Source of the DNA: Clostridia bacterium | GTDB taxonomy: Bacteria > Bacillota > DSM-521 > Neomoorellales > SLTJ01 | Reading direction: 5' to 3' | DNA: 45,642 nucleotides | Assembly (NCBI GenBank): GCA_024653205.1 | Contig: JANLFO010000019.1 | Coordinates: 1-45,642 of the forward strand | Part shown: positions 8,114 to 17,275 of the stretch, piece by piece | How positions within the stretch are numbered: position 1 is the first letter of the stretch | How the letters are laid out: every line of letters starts with the position of its first letter | Made by a program: the position numbers and the translations under genes | The notes under the pieces: generated by a model | Seen by the model: the letters and a program-made list of their open reading frames with translations, nothing else | Databases searched by the model: none | What the model was told of the DNA's origin: nothing

Positions 8114-8143
8114 ATTATAATCGCCGCCTTGGCGCCCTGTCAA
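8114..8143 (-). promoter_or_regulatory. Sigma-A promoter of cysE-cysS-thyX-rlmB, with structured leader
   Basis: TTGACA (8143-8138), an 18-base spacer and TATAAT (8119-8114) on the minus strand. The leader from about 8107 to the GTG at 8000 contains AACCCG near its 5' end and CGGGTTTTTT (8036-8027) near its 3' end. These can pair into a closing stem with a U-run, so a terminator-like attenuator is possible. I see no T-box core sequence in the leader. Confidence 0.75.
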
Positions 8144-8327
8144 GGCCGGACCTGCTAACGGATCCCCGCCTCTTGGCCCTGGCAATTTGTCCTGGAAATC
8201 CCAGTTCCCCCTCGTACCGGCCGCTTCGCCGACCGAACTGGGAATCATCTCGCTTCGCGGGGCGGCCGGGATATTGACGGTCCGCCGGCGGACCCACCTC
8301 CTACGGCACCGGAGGTGCCGATCGTCC
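8144..8327 (-). other. Structured non-coding stretch between ispF and the cysE promoter
   Basis: No gene is apparent. Three separate inverted repeats are present: CGGCACC/GGTGCCG with a 3-base loop (8304-8320), a perfect 16-bp palindrome (8279-8294, GGTCCGCC plus its complement), and CCCAGTTC/GAACTGGG (8200-8207 and 8235-8242). None is followed by a T-run, so they do not look like an ordinary terminator. Confidence 0.45.
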
Positions 8328-8813
8328 TCATTCGGGGCCTTCCACTACCGCCAAGACTAGGGCCGCCATCCCTTCGGCCCGACCGATGAAGCCCAAACGC
8401 TCGGCAGTGGTGGCCTTCACGCTTACCCGGTCCAAAGGAAGGGACAAGGCCCGGGCCAGACTCTCCCGGATCGGAGCATAATACGGAGCCAGAACCGGCC
8501 TTTCCGCCAGCAGGGTGCAGTCCACCTGCCGGGGAGAAAACCCGCGTTCCCGAAGGAGGTCGAGCACCTTACGTAATAGTTCCATGGAATCGGCACCGGC
8601 ATACTCCGGCTCCCCGCTGGGAAAGTACCGGCCGATGTCGCCCAGGGCCGCCGCCCCCAGCAGAGCATCCATGAGGGCGTGAGCCAATACGTCGGCGTCG
8701 GAGTGCCCGGCCAAACCCAGGTCCGCGGGCACGGGTACTCCGCCGAGAACCAGCGGCCGACCCCGGACCAGTGGATGCACGTCAATACCCAAACCGAACC
8801 TCAGCCCCGGCAT
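8328..8813 (-). CDS. ispF: 2-C-methyl-D-erythritol 2,4-cyclodiphosphate synthase
   Basis: IspF closes the cyclodiphosphate in the MEP pathway to isoprenoids. The protein has 161 residues, the family norm. GLGIDVHPL near the N-terminus gives the zinc ligands Asp10 and His12. GHSDADVLAHALMDALLGA carries the next His and the loop over the CDP site, and DIGRYFP and VSVKATTAERLGFIGRAEGMAA follow. The start codon lies within the last 13 bases of ispD, so the two are translationally coupled consecutive pathway enzymes. The structured non-coding region follows its stop. Confidence 0.96.
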   Translation of the reverse strand: MPGLRFGLGIDVHPLVRGRPLVLGGVPVPADLGLAGHSDADVLAHALMDALLGAAALGDIGRYFPSGEPEYAGADSMELLRKVLDLLRERGFSPRQVDCTLLAERPVLAPYYAPIRESLARALSLPLDRVSVKATTAERLGFIGRAEGMAALVLAVVEGPE

Positions 8814-9556
8814 TGTTTCCTCCTCACGGCCGACCCCGGCTGCCGGGCGACCAGCGGGTTCTCCACCAACCCTCGGGCCAGGTAGAACTCGGCCAGCGCC
8901 AGGTCCTCCGGAGTGGTGATCTTCAGGTTGTGGTAGTCTCCCGGCACCAGCCGCACCGGGTGCCCGAGCCTTTCTACCAGGACGGCGTCGTCGGTACCCA
9001 GGAATCCCTCGGCCGCCGCCCGAGCGTGGGCGACCTCAAGCAGGGAACGGGAGAAGACCTGCGGCGTCTGGACCGCTACCAGCTCCTCTCGAGGCAGGGT
9101 CTCGATCACCCGGTCCTCTTGCCTGTTCACCCGCTTGATCGTATCCCGCGGCGGAACCGCCGGTACCGCCGCCCCCTGGGGTTCGGCCGCCTCTGTCAAC
9201 GCCCGAAGCAGGGCCGGCGACGGAAAAGGCCGTGCGCCATCGTGCACGGCCACCATAGAGTACCTACTATCAACGGCCCGTAAGGCCCGCGCCACACTCT
9301 CCTGCCGGCTTGCCCCCCCGGTCACCACCACCGCTACTTTCTTGAAAAGGTAGGCCCGAATCAATTCCCGGCAGAGTTCTTCCTCACCCGGCCCGACGGC
9401 CACCGCCACGTACCTTACTTCCGGAATGGCCTCCAGTCCGGCCAGAGTGTAGGCCAGCAGCGGATGCCCGGCCAGGCGAACGAAGGCCTTGTTGCCCCCG
9501 GCGCCCAGTCGCTCTCCCCGTCCTGCGGCCACCACTACTGCGGCTACGTCAGGCAC
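8801..9556 (-). CDS. ispD: 2-C-methyl-D-erythritol 4-phosphate cytidylyltransferase
   Basis: IspD attaches CMP to MEP using CTP. The 251-residue protein starts with the nucleotidyltransferase motif VVVAAGRGERLGAGGNKAFV, including the conserved G-rich loop and the lysine. VAVHDGARPFPSPALL and VPAVPPRDTIKRV match the MEP-binding segments, and LVAVQTPQVFSRSLL is typical of the family. It overlaps the 3' end of the PIN-TRAM gene by 13 bases and the start of ispF by 13 bases, forming a compact yacL-ispD-ispF run. Confidence 0.95.
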   Translation of the reverse strand: MPDVAAVVVAAGRGERLGAGGNKAFVRLAGHPLLAYTLAGLEAIPEVRYVAVAVGPGEEELCRELIRAYLFKKVAVVVTGGASRQESVARALRAVDSRYSMVAVHDGARPFPSPALLRALTEAAEPQGAAVPAVPPRDTIKRVNRQEDRVIETLPREELVAVQTPQVFSRSLLEVAHARAAAEGFLGTDDAVLVERLGHPVRLVPGDYHNLKITTPEDLALAEFYLARGLVENPLVARQPGSAVRRKQCRG

Positions 9557-10683
9557 TGATACTCTCCTCGCTCCGTCGCCGTCGCCCCGGCGGAGTGAGC
9601 CACCCTCTTGGCCAGACCCTTGGGCCTGGCGAAGATCATGCGGCCGGCGGCAGTTTGCAGCACGCTGGTCACCAGAACCGCCACGGTTTGTCCGATAAAA
9701 CGCTTGCCGTTTTCCACCACTATCATGGTCCCGTCGTCCAGGTAGCCCACACCCTGGCCGCTTTCCTTGCCGTCCTTAATGAGCTGTACCACCATTTCCT
9801 CGCCCGGAAGCACGACCGGTTTCACGGCGTTGGCCAACTCGTTAATATTAAGAACTTTGATGCCCTGCAAAGAGGCCACCTTGTTCAGGTTAAAATCGTT
9901 GGTAACGATACAGGCTTGGATCTGCTGGGCCAATTGCACCAGCCGCGTATCCACTTCGCCCGTGTCCGTCCGACTGGTTCGCCACAACTGTACCTCCACT
10001 CCCGGCTGTTCCCGCATCTTGTTGAGGATGTCCAACCCCCGACGACCCCGATTACGTTTCAGCACGTCCGAGGAGTCGGCGATGCGCCGCAGTTCCTCCA
10101 GGACGAAGTCGGGTACCACCAGCACCCCTTCCAAAAATCCGGTCTGGCAGATGTCGAGAATGCGGCCGTCGATAATCACGCTGGTATCCAAGATCTTGTG
10201 CCGGGTATTGGAACGGTCGGACCGCCCCGGAGAACGGTCCTTGCCCACGGGTCTCAGCCACCCCAACAAAGGGAAGATTTCCTCTCGTTTCTTGGTGGCT
10301 ATGCTCCAACCGAGATATCCGAACAGGAGATTGACTCCTAAAGGCAGGTAGGGCCCTACCCAGGGCAGACGGCTGAGTGAGGGACCCAGGAGATTGGCGA
10401 TGATAAGGCCTACGATTAACCCCCCCGCCCCGGCCAGAATGTCCTGCGTCGGTAACTTCTGCACCCTGCCCTCCAGCCAGCGCCCCGCGGCTTGCATCTT
10501 GGCGATCAGCCCGGGTGTCACGCAGTAACCCACACCCGCGGCCGCCAGTCCCAGGCCCACAAACAAGGCCAGCCTCAGGTTCGGGGCGTAATGGACGGGA
10601 AGAGAGCGGATGGCTAACGTGCCCCCGTAAAAAATTCCGGCGGCCAGCACCGCAGTCACTGCCCACCGCAGTAACCAAAACAT
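9544..10683 (-). CDS. Membrane PIN-TRAM domain protein (YacL family)
   Basis: A 379-residue protein with four predicted membrane helices in about residues 1-135 (FWLLRWAVTAVLAAGIFYGG; LRLALFVGLGLAAAGVGYCV; ILAGAGGLIVGLIIANLL; VGPYLPLGVNLLFGYLGW). A PIN nuclease domain follows, starting at LDTSVIIDGRILDI with acidic residues continuing through TNDFNLNKVA, and then a C-terminal TRAM domain (GVGYLDDGTMIVVENGKRFIGQTV). PIN domains are usually metal-dependent RNases and TRAM domains bind RNA; the substrate here is unknown. B. subtilis yacL occupies the same place, between disA and ispD. Confidence 0.88.
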   Translation of the reverse strand: MFWLLRWAVTAVLAAGIFYGGTLAIRSLPVHYAPNLRLALFVGLGLAAAGVGYCVTPGLIAKMQAAGRWLEGRVQKLPTQDILAGAGGLIVGLIIANLLGPSLSRLPWVGPYLPLGVNLLFGYLGWSIATKKREEIFPLLGWLRPVGKDRSPGRSDRSNTRHKILDTSVIIDGRILDICQTGFLEGVLVVPDFVLEELRRIADSSDVLKRNRGRRGLDILNKMREQPGVEVQLWRTSRTDTGEVDTRLVQLAQQIQACIVTNDFNLNKVASLQGIKVLNINELANAVKPVVLPGEEMVVQLIKDGKESGQGVGYLDDGTMIVVENGKRFIGQTVAVLVTSVLQTAAGRMIFARPKGLAKRVAHSAGATATERGEYQCLT

Positions 10684-10746
10684 GCTTTCACCCCCTCCCT
10701 ATTTTAACTCCGGCGGGGGTTGGCTATACAAATATTGGGATGCGCA

Positions 10747-11223
10747 CTAGGCCAAGAGCCCATCCAAGAGGTTTGCCACTTCTTCCTCTGCCTTGCCCTG
10801 AGCCAATACCAGCTCGCTGATGAGTATCTGGCGTGCGCTGTCCAACATACGCCTTTCTCCGCTGGACAGCCCCCTCTCCCTCTCTCGGAGAACCAGATTT
10901 CTTACCACTTCTGCCACCTCGTATATGTTCCCGCTTTTTATCTTTTCCAGGTTGGCGCGGTAGCGGCGGTTCCAGTTCGAACACATGCTGACCTTGCGCT
11001 CCCGCAATATCCGCAATACCTTGGGCACTTCCTCCTGAGAAATGACCTCGCGCAACCCGGTCTCTTCCACGTTGTCCGTTGGTATCATCAGCTTTATGTC
11101 CCCCATGGGCAGGTGCATAACGTAGTACTGCCTCTTCTGACCCAGGATTTCTTTCTCTTCAATGGCCTCGATGATTCCGGCACCGTGCATGGGGTAGACT
11201 ACCCGGTCACCTACCTTAAACAA
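10747..11223 (-). CDS. CarD-family transcriptional regulator
   Basis: CarD/CdnL proteins bind RNA polymerase beta and stabilise open promoter complexes, notably at rRNA promoters. The frame can start at a GTG at 11259, but that has no SD and would overlap radA. The TTG at 11223, behind AGGGGG about 10 bases upstream, gives the usual MFKVGDRVVYPMHGAGIIEA. The result is 158 residues: an N-terminal RID domain (residues 1 to about 60) and a helical DNA-binding C-terminal domain (EVPKVLRILRERK, NWNRRYRANLEKIKSG). It stands where disA would be expected after radA. Confidence 0.88.
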   Translation of the reverse strand: MFKVGDRVVYPMHGAGIIEAIEEKEILGQKRQYYVMHLPMGDIKLMIPTDNVEETGLREVISQEEVPKVLRILRERKVSMCSNWNRRYRANLEKIKSGNIYEVAEVVRNLVLRERERGLSSGERRMLDSARQILISELVLAQGKAEEEVANLLDGLLA

Positions 11224-11255
11224 TGCGTGTGAGCCCCCTATTCTGACAATGAGTC

Positions 11256-12665
11256 TCACTTCGATTGTAACAAGTCAGCATCACCCCTGTCAAATTGCAT
11301 CATATTTCCTTTCAAATTAAACTCTTCAAAGGCCTCCTCCAGGTCCCGCACCCCTACTACCTCTAAAGGACAGCTTCCTACATCTTCCAGGTTGGCAGCC
11401 GGCAATACGAACTTGCGAAAGCCCAGGCGCGCCGCCTCGGCCACTCTCTTTTCCACCTGGGTAACCCGCCTCACCTCGCCCGTCAGCCCTACCTCCCCGG
11501 CCACGGCTACGCCCGCCCCCAGCGCCCGGTCCAGGACGCTGGAGGCCACCACCAGGCAGATACCCAGGTCTGCCGCCGGCTCTTCTAACCGCATGCCGCC
11601 GGCCAGATTGAGGTACACGTCCTGGCTGCCCAAAGGCAGACCGCAACGCTTCTCCAGTACTGCCAACAGCAACAGCACCCGCTGTAGATCCAGACCCGCG
11701 GTCAGGCGCCGGGGGTTGCCGAACCCGGTTGGGGCTACCAGGGCCTGCAGCTCCAAGAGCAAGGCGCGGCTGCCCTCGATTCCGGCCACCACCACCGAGC
11801 CGTTTACCTGTCCCGGCCGCCCGGCCAGAAACATGGCCGAGGGGTTGGGCACCTCGGCCAGCCCGCGCTCACCCATCTGGAAAACTCCGACTTCGTTGGT
11901 GGAGCCAAAGCGGTTCTTGACCGCGCGCAGCAACCGCAGGCTGGAATACCGTTCCCCCTCCAGGTAAAGTACCGTGTCCACCAGGTGCTCCAGGGCCTTG
12001 GGACCGGCCAGATAGCCTTCCTTGGTCACGTGGCCCACCAGCAGGCAGGGAAGGTTCCCTTCTTTGGCCACCCGCAGGAACTCCGCCGCGCACTCCCGGA
12101 CCTGAACCAGGCTGCCGGGGGGAGAAGGCAGTTCGGGAAGGTGCACGGTCTGAACGGAATCGATAATCACCAGATCCGGCTCCGCAATCCGTATCTGCTC
12201 CCGGATGGTTTCCACGTCGGATTCGGCCACCGCGTAAAGCGATGACGAATTGATACCCAGCCTCGTAGCCCGCAACCGAAGCTGACCCAGGGATTCCTCC
12301 GCAGAGACGTAGAGAACCTTCCTGCGTCGGGCGCAGGCCTCCGCCGCCTGCAGCAGCAGGGTGGACTTGCCTACCCCGGGCTCGCCGCCGAAGAGTACCA
12401 GGGAGCCGGCTACCAGCCCTCCCCCCAGAACCCGGTCCAACTCTCCTATACCGGTGGGAAACCGTTCCTCCGTCTCCGCCCCCACCTCACCGAGAAGCTG
12501 CGGAGTGGCGGGAGCGCGCCTGGCGTCCGCCCCCCGCCGCTGTCCCCCGCCGCTCCGTTCCTCCGCCAGGCTTCCCCACTGGCCGCAGGCCGGGCAGCGG
12601 CCCAGCCACTTGGGTGTGGCGTAGCCGCATTCCCGGCACACGTACCAGCCCTTGCCTGCCGCCAA
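11256..12665 (-). CDS. radA: DNA repair protein RadA (Sms)
   Basis: RadA is a RecA-like, DnaB-type helicase acting in branch migration during recombination. The 469-residue protein has the N-terminal zinc finger (C10, C13, C24, C27 in YVCRECGYATPKWLGRCPAC), Walker A GEPGVGKS (94-101), Walker B LVIIDS (165-170), the RadA signature KNRFGSTNE (250-258), and a C-terminal Lon-protease-like domain (GGMRLEEPAADLGICLVVAS). It follows clpC by 12 bases, the order ctsR-mcsA-mcsB-clpC-radA known from Bacillus. The next Bacillus gene, disA, is absent. Confidence 0.96.
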   Translation of the reverse strand: MAAGKGWYVCRECGYATPKWLGRCPACGQWGSLAEERSGGGQRRGADARRAPATPQLLGEVGAETEERFPTGIGELDRVLGGGLVAGSLVLFGGEPGVGKSTLLLQAAEACARRRKVLYVSAEESLGQLRLRATRLGINSSSLYAVAESDVETIREQIRIAEPDLVIIDSVQTVHLPELPSPPGSLVQVRECAAEFLRVAKEGNLPCLLVGHVTKEGYLAGPKALEHLVDTVLYLEGERYSSLRLLRAVKNRFGSTNEVGVFQMGERGLAEVPNPSAMFLAGRPGQVNGSVVVAGIEGSRALLLELQALVAPTGFGNPRRLTAGLDLQRVLLLLAVLEKRCGLPLGSQDVYLNLAGGMRLEEPAADLGICLVVASSVLDRALGAGVAVAGEVGLTGEVRRVTQVEKRVAEAARLGFRKFVLPAANLEDVGSCPLEVVGVRDLEEAFEEFNLKGNMMQFDRGDADLLQSK

Positions 12666-12677
12666 TTTCGGCCCTCC

Positions 12678-15167
12678 TCACTTCTTGGTCAGGACTATAC
12701 GTCCGTCTTCCGCGCGGGCCAGCACCGTGTCTCCCCGGGAAAACCGGCCTTCCAACAGACCCTCGGAAAGCGGGTCTTCCAGGAGTTGCTGGATGGTACG
12801 GCGCAGCGGCCGCGCACCGTAGATCTCGTCAAAGCCCTTTTCCGCCAAGACGGCCTTGGCCTCGGGCGCAACCTCCAGCTTCAAACCGTGCTCCTCCAGC
12901 CGACGGTTGAACTCTGCCAGCATGAGATCCACTATCCTGGCAATCTCCTCGCGACCCAGAGGATGGAAGACGATTATCTCGTCCAGACGGTTCAGGAACT
13001 CGGGCCGGAAGGTGCGCTTCAGCTCGTCCAGGATGCGCTCCTTCATGGCCTCGTAGGCATCTTCGGGGCTATCCTGGCGGAATCCCAATCGGCCCTCGCG
13101 CCTTATCAGGCCCACGCCCACGTTGGAAGTGAGGATGATCACCGCGTTACGGAAGTCCACCGTTCGCCCCTTCCCGTCGGTCAGGCGGCCGTCCTCCAGC
13201 ACCTGCAGCAGCACGTTGAACACTTCCGGGTGGGCCTTCTCAACCTCGTCGAACAGGACCACCGAGTAGGGCCGCCGGCGGATGGCCTCGGTGAGCTGGC
13301 CGGCCTCTTCGTAGCCCACATACCCGGGAGGAGCGCCGATCAGCCGGGAGACGGTGTGCTTCTCCATGTACTCGGACATATCCAGCCGGACCATGGCTTC
13401 CTCGTTGCCGAAAAGTGCTTCCGCCAGGGCTCGGGCCAGCTCGGTCTTGCCCACTCCCGTAGGTCCCAGGAAGAGGAAGGAGCCGATGGGCCGCTTCGGG
13501 TCCTTGAGGCCGGCCCGGGCGCGCCGGATGGCTCTGGCCACCGCCCGCACCGCCTCATCCTGGCCGATAACCCGCCGGTGCAAGACTTCTTCCAGGCGCA
13601 GCAAGCGCTCGGTTTCCTCCTGGGCCAGCTGGCTTACCGGAATCCCGGTCCAGCTCGCCACCACCTGCGCCACATCTTCCACGTTGACTACCTGGCTTTC
13701 CAGGCCCTGTTCCTTCTGCCACTCTTGCTGCCGGGCCGCCAGCTCTTCCCGCAGGCGGTGTTCCTCGTCCCGCAGCCGGGCGGCCTTCTCGAATTCCTGG
13801 TTGTGGACCGCTTCCTCCTTCTCCTTGGCCAGTTCCTCAATTCGGCGTTCTAGCTCCTTCAGGTTGGGAGGGGCGGTAAAGGCCCGCAGCCTCACCCGGG
13901 AGGCGGCCTCGTCGATCAGGTCGATGGCCTTGTCCGGCAGGAAGCGATCGGTGATATAGCGGGCGGAAAGCTTGGCCGCCGCCTCCAGGGCCGCGTCGGT
14001 AATCTTTACCCCGTGGTGGGCCTCGTACTTATCCCGCAGCCCGTGCAGGATCTCGATGGTTTCCTCCACCGTAGGCTCACCCACCAGAATGGGTTGGAAG
14101 CGGCGCTCCAGAGCTGCGTCCTTCTCGATATGCTTGCGGTACTCGTCCAGGGTGGTGGCACCTATGCACTGCAGCTCACCCCGGGCGAGGGCCGGCTTGA
14201 TTATGTTGGCCGCATCAATGGCTCCCTCGGCCGCGCCGGCACCTACCAGGGTGTGGAGTTCGTCGATGAAGACGATGACGTTCCCCGCCTGGCGAATCTC
14301 GTTGAGCACCCGCTTGAAACGCTCCTCAAACTCGCCCCGGTACTTGGTCCCGGCCACGATCCCGGAGAGGTCCAGGGCGATTACCCGCTTATTGCGCAGG
14401 GTTTCCGGCACCTTTCCGGCCACGATTCTCTGGGCCAGACCCTCGGCAATGGCCGTCTTGCCCACCCCGGGTTCGCCGATGAGTACCGGGTTGTTCTTGG
14501 TGCGGCGGCTCAGCACCTGAATGACCCGCTCGATCTCCTTTTCCCTACCTACTACCGGATCCAGCTTGTCTTCCCGCGCCAGCTGGGTAAGGTCGGTGCC
14601 GAATTCGTCCAGGGCCGTGGTTTCCCGACCCCTGCCCGGCGCATGCGGTCCGGCACCCGTCACCTGACCCAACAGGGGGTGTCCGCCCAATCCGCCGAGA
14701 ATCCAGGTAAAGGGCGTACCCCCGCTCGGCCCGAGCAGGGCCGCCACCTGCTGCCGGACCTTGTCCGCACTGACCCCCATGTTGGCCAGCACCTGGGCGG
14801 CAATGCCCTCCCCTTCCCGGATCAACCCCAGCAGCAGGTGCTCGGTACCCACGTAATTTACTCCCTGACGCCGGGCCTCGTCGTTGGCCAGCTCCAGCAC
14901 CTTCTTGGCCCGGGGAGTCAGGCCTATCTGCACCGCGGCAGGCCCCGGATTCTTGCCCACCAGCCTGGTGACCTCTTTGCGAACGCGCTCCGGGTCTACC
15001 CCCAGGTTCTTCAAGGCCCGGGCCGCCACGCCCTCGCCTTCTCGCACCAGCCCCAGCAGCAGGTGCTCGGTGCCCACGGCGGCGTGACCCAAGTTCCGGG
15101 CCTCGTCCTCGGCCAAACGCAGGACTCTTTGCGCTCTTTCCGTAAACCGGCTGGGCATTTTCTTCAC
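12678..15167 (-). CDS. clpC: AAA+ chaperone/unfoldase ClpC
   Basis: ClpC unfolds substrates, including arginine-phosphorylated proteins, and feeds them to ClpP. The 829-residue protein has a double Clp N domain (about 1-145), AAA module 1 with Walker A GEPGVGKT (231-238) and DEL box IDELHT (301-306), a UVR-like coiled middle region (about 436-480), AAA module 2 with Walker A GPTGVGKT (568-575), and a C-terminal D2-small domain ending VLTKK. Adaptor McsB is encoded 17 bases upstream. Control by CtsR is expected from the operator before ctsR. Confidence 0.97.
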   Translation of the reverse strand: MKKMPSRFTERAQRVLRLAEDEARNLGHAAVGTEHLLLGLVREGEGVAARALKNLGVDPERVRKEVTRLVGKNPGPAAVQIGLTPRAKKVLELANDEARRQGVNYVGTEHLLLGLIREGEGIAAQVLANMGVSADKVRQQVAALLGPSGGTPFTWILGGLGGHPLLGQVTGAGPHAPGRGRETTALDEFGTDLTQLAREDKLDPVVGREKEIERVIQVLSRRTKNNPVLIGEPGVGKTAIAEGLAQRIVAGKVPETLRNKRVIALDLSGIVAGTKYRGEFEERFKRVLNEIRQAGNVIVFIDELHTLVGAGAAEGAIDAANIIKPALARGELQCIGATTLDEYRKHIEKDAALERRFQPILVGEPTVEETIEILHGLRDKYEAHHGVKITDAALEAAAKLSARYITDRFLPDKAIDLIDEAASRVRLRAFTAPPNLKELERRIEELAKEKEEAVHNQEFEKAARLRDEEHRLREELAARQQEWQKEQGLESQVVNVEDVAQVVASWTGIPVSQLAQEETERLLRLEEVLHRRVIGQDEAVRAVARAIRRARAGLKDPKRPIGSFLFLGPTGVGKTELARALAEALFGNEEAMVRLDMSEYMEKHTVSRLIGAPPGYVGYEEAGQLTEAIRRRPYSVVLFDEVEKAHPEVFNVLLQVLEDGRLTDGKGRTVDFRNAVIILTSNVGVGLIRREGRLGFRQDSPEDAYEAMKERILDELKRTFRPEFLNRLDEIIVFHPLGREEIARIVDLMLAEFNRRLEEHGLKLEVAPEAKAVLAEKGFDEIYGARPLRRTIQQLLEDPLSEGLLEGRFSRGDTVLARAEDGRIVLTKK

Positions 15168-15184
15168 CCCGCTTTGTAGTCATC

Positions 15185-16255
15185 TCAATGCTCGGCTTTT
15201 AACCGCCGCCGGATAAAGGCGGCGCGTTCCCTATCCCGCTCTTGGGGATCCATTTCTCTTCCCGTCAGTCCCTGCAAAAAGGCAGGCTGTATTCCGATCA
15301 TCAGTTCGGTAATTACCCTCGGGTCAACCCCTCTCAGCAGGTGCAGGTCCAGCCCCAGGCGCACGTCTGAAAGCAGGTGCAGTGCCTCCTGGGAACTGAT
15401 AACCCGGGCGTGGCTGAGGATGCCGAAGGCCCGTCCCACGCGATCCTCAAGCTGGGATCCGGCCTCTTTCAAGAGCAATTCCCGGGCCGCCTTCTCCTGC
15501 TCGATCAACTGCTTGGTTACCGCTACCAGATTGGAGATGATTTCTTCCTCGCTTCGTCCCAGAGTCACCTGATTGGATATCTGAAAGAGATTGCCCGCCG
15601 CCTCGGTACCCTCGCCGTAGAGGCCCCTGACCGCCAGGCTCACGTGCGAAAGGGCACTCAGAACCTGCGGCGCCTGCTTGCTAATCACCAGACCGGGCAG
15701 GTGCAGCATTACCGAAGCCCTGAGGCCGGTGCCTACGTTGGTGGGGCAGGCGGTCAGGTATCCCCTTTCCTCATCGAAGGCGTACTCCAGGTGGGCCTCC
15801 AGGGCATCGTCCACCGCCGTAGCCAACCTCCAGCTTTCGTGCAACTGCAGGGCGGGCAACAGCACTTGCAGCCGCAGGTGGTCCTCCTCGTTTACCATCA
15901 GGCTCAGCGATTCTTCCGCGTTGAGAACCACCGCCTTGTTTCCGTCCGGCTCCGCATGCTGCGGGCTGATCAGGTGCTTCTCCACCAGGATCTGGCGCTC
16001 CAGAGCCGAGAGGTCTTCCAGCCGCAGGATCTCCAGCCGCCCGGCCACCGCATGTACGGTCGTGGTCTTGCAGGCTGCGGTGACCCGCTCCACCACTTCC
16101 TGGGCTTCCCTCCGGCCCATAGAGGCAGGAAAGGGCAAACCGGCCAGATTGCGGGCCAGGCGAACGCGGCTGGCCACGACCATGCCCGCGTAGGGTCCCG
16201 ATCCCTCCATCCACTTGCTGGGAGTGGCAGCCAGATTGCGCATTCCTCTCCCCAC
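15185..16255 (-). CDS. mcsB: Protein arginine kinase McsB
   Basis: McsB phosphorylates arginine residues, marking proteins for ClpCP and inactivating CtsR. The 356-residue protein has the phosphagen-kinase fold: VVASRVRLARNLAGLPFP near residues 26-43 (nucleotide arginine cluster), LSLMVNEEDHLRLQVL, LTACPTNVGTGLRASVMLHL with the catalytic-region cysteine, and GLYGEGTEAAGNLFQISNQVTLG. All are characteristic of bacterial McsB. It sits between mcsA (10 bases) and clpC (17 bases), so the kinase, its activator and the protease chaperone are one transcript. Confidence 0.95.
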   Translation of the reverse strand: MGRGMRNLAATPSKWMEGSGPYAGMVVASRVRLARNLAGLPFPASMGRREAQEVVERVTAACKTTTVHAVAGRLEILRLEDLSALERQILVEKHLISPQHAEPDGNKAVVLNAEESLSLMVNEEDHLRLQVLLPALQLHESWRLATAVDDALEAHLEYAFDEERGYLTACPTNVGTGLRASVMLHLPGLVISKQAPQVLSALSHVSLAVRGLYGEGTEAAGNLFQISNQVTLGRSEEEIISNLVAVTKQLIEQEKAARELLLKEAGSQLEDRVGRAFGILSHARVISSQEALHLLSDVRLGLDLHLLRGVDPRVITELMIGIQPAFLQGLTGREMDPQERDRERAAFIRRRLKAEH

Positions 16256-16265
16256 CTTCCCCGGG

Positions 16266-16814
16266 TCACTCGCCCTGAACCGCCTGTCGTTCCAGTTCCC
16301 GGATGCGGTCCCTAACCTCGGCCGCCCGCTCGAACTCTTCCTTGGCTATGAGTTCCTGCAATTCGCGGCGCAGGCGCTCGATCTCACGGCTCAGCCCCAG
16401 CCTTCCGGCCGTGCGCTTGGGAGCCTTGCCCACGTGCTGCACCGAACCGTGCAGGCGCCGCAGTAAAGGCTCGAGCTGATCGCCAAAGGAGCGGTAACAC
16501 TCGCCGCACCCCAGTCTTCCCGCCTCCCGGAACTGCTCGTAAGACCATCCGCAGCGCCGGCACCGCAACGCCCGTCTGGCCACCACGCCCGGACCCGGAC
16601 CCCAGGCCGGCTCCTGGGCCAGCAGGCCGGCCAGAAACTTCTCCAGGGAGAAGCCCGGTTCGCCGAATCCCAAGAACCCCCAGCCCTCGTTGCGCCGCCG
16701 GGCGCATTCCTCACACAGGTGGTACTCGGTCTTCTGGTTATTAACCAGCTTGGTGACGTGCACGCTCGCCGGTCGCTGCCCGCAATCCTCGCAGAGCACC
16801 GGCCTCACCCCCAC
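16266..16814 (-). CDS. mcsA: McsA, activator of protein arginine kinase
   Basis: McsA binds zinc and activates McsB. The 182-residue protein has two N-terminal treble-clef-like cysteine sets: CEDCGQRP...HLCEECARRR (about 9-40) and CRRCGWSY...LGCGECYRSF (about 90-120). A C-terminal UVR motif follows (ELQELIAKEEFERAAEVRDR), as expected for the family. Its start codon directly follows the ctsR stop (no intergenic base), implying translational coupling to the repressor. Confidence 0.93.
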   Translation of the reverse strand: MGVRPVLCEDCGQRPASVHVTKLVNNQKTEYHLCEECARRRNEGWGFLGFGEPGFSLEKFLAGLLAQEPAWGPGPGVVARRALRCRRCGWSYEQFREAGRLGCGECYRSFGDQLEPLLRRLHGSVQHVGKAPKRTAGRLGLSREIERLRRELQELIAKEEFERAAEVRDRIRELERQAVQGE

Positions 16815-17270
16815 CTAAAAGTCTTCCCGCAGCAGGGTTAGCACCATAACCCGCAGCAGACGTCCGCGCAGAAAATCCCGGGCGGGCAGCTCCAAGCCCA
16901 GCGCCTCCCGGTCAAGGACCGCCCGGGCCAGCATTGCCTCCCGCCGGGAGAGCAGCCCTTCTTCCTCCAGGCGCCGCACAACGCCCTCCGCCGCCTGCTG
17001 GGATAACGGCCGGTCCCGCAGGGCCTCCACCAGCCGGTGCAGATCCACCGGCAGCCGCACGATTCGCAGATACCCGCCGCCCCCGCGGCGGCTCTCCACC
17101 CAGTACCCCTGATCCACGGTAAAGCGGGTGCTGAGCACGTAGTTGATCTGCGAGGGCACGCAGGCGAACAATAGGGCCAATTCCTGACGCCGGATCTCCA
17201 CTACGCCCCGCGGGCTCTCCGACAGTCGCTGCTTCAAGTAGGTTTCGATCCTGTCGGCCAGGGTTCGCAT
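16815..17270 (-). CDS. ctsR: Transcriptional repressor CtsR
   Basis: CtsR represses clp and other heat-shock genes and is released on stress with McsA/McsB involvement. The 151-residue protein has a winged helix-turn-helix (LAGVPSQINYVLSTRFTVDQ-like segment ALLFACVPSQINYVLSTRF) and the basic wing VESRRGGGGYLRI at about 62-74, typical of CtsR. The C-terminal dimerisation domain is helical. The ATG at 17270 is preceded by a promoter and heptad-repeat operators at 17276-17350, indicating autoregulation of ctsR-mcsA-mcsB-clpC. Confidence 0.94.
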   Translation of the reverse strand: MRTLADRIETYLKQRLSESPRGVVEIRRQELALLFACVPSQINYVLSTRFTVDQGYWVESRRGGGGYLRIVRLPVDLHRLVEALRDRPLSQQAAEGVVRRLEEEGLLSRREAMLARAVLDREALGLELPARDFLRGRLLRVMVLTLLREDF

Positions 17271-17275
17271 GGGCT

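Noticed and set aside
8260-8327. A T-box-like string (AGGTGGGTCCGCC) before the cysE promoter
   Set aside because: It only loosely resembles the T-box core, and it lies upstream of the cysE promoter, so it would not be in the leader. It is better explained as part of the 16-bp palindrome.
13354-15179. Very long plus-strand frames opposite clpC (201 to 388 codons)
   Set aside because: ClpC on the other strand has every domain and motif. Long antisense frames are common in GC-rich DNA and these start without ribosome sites.
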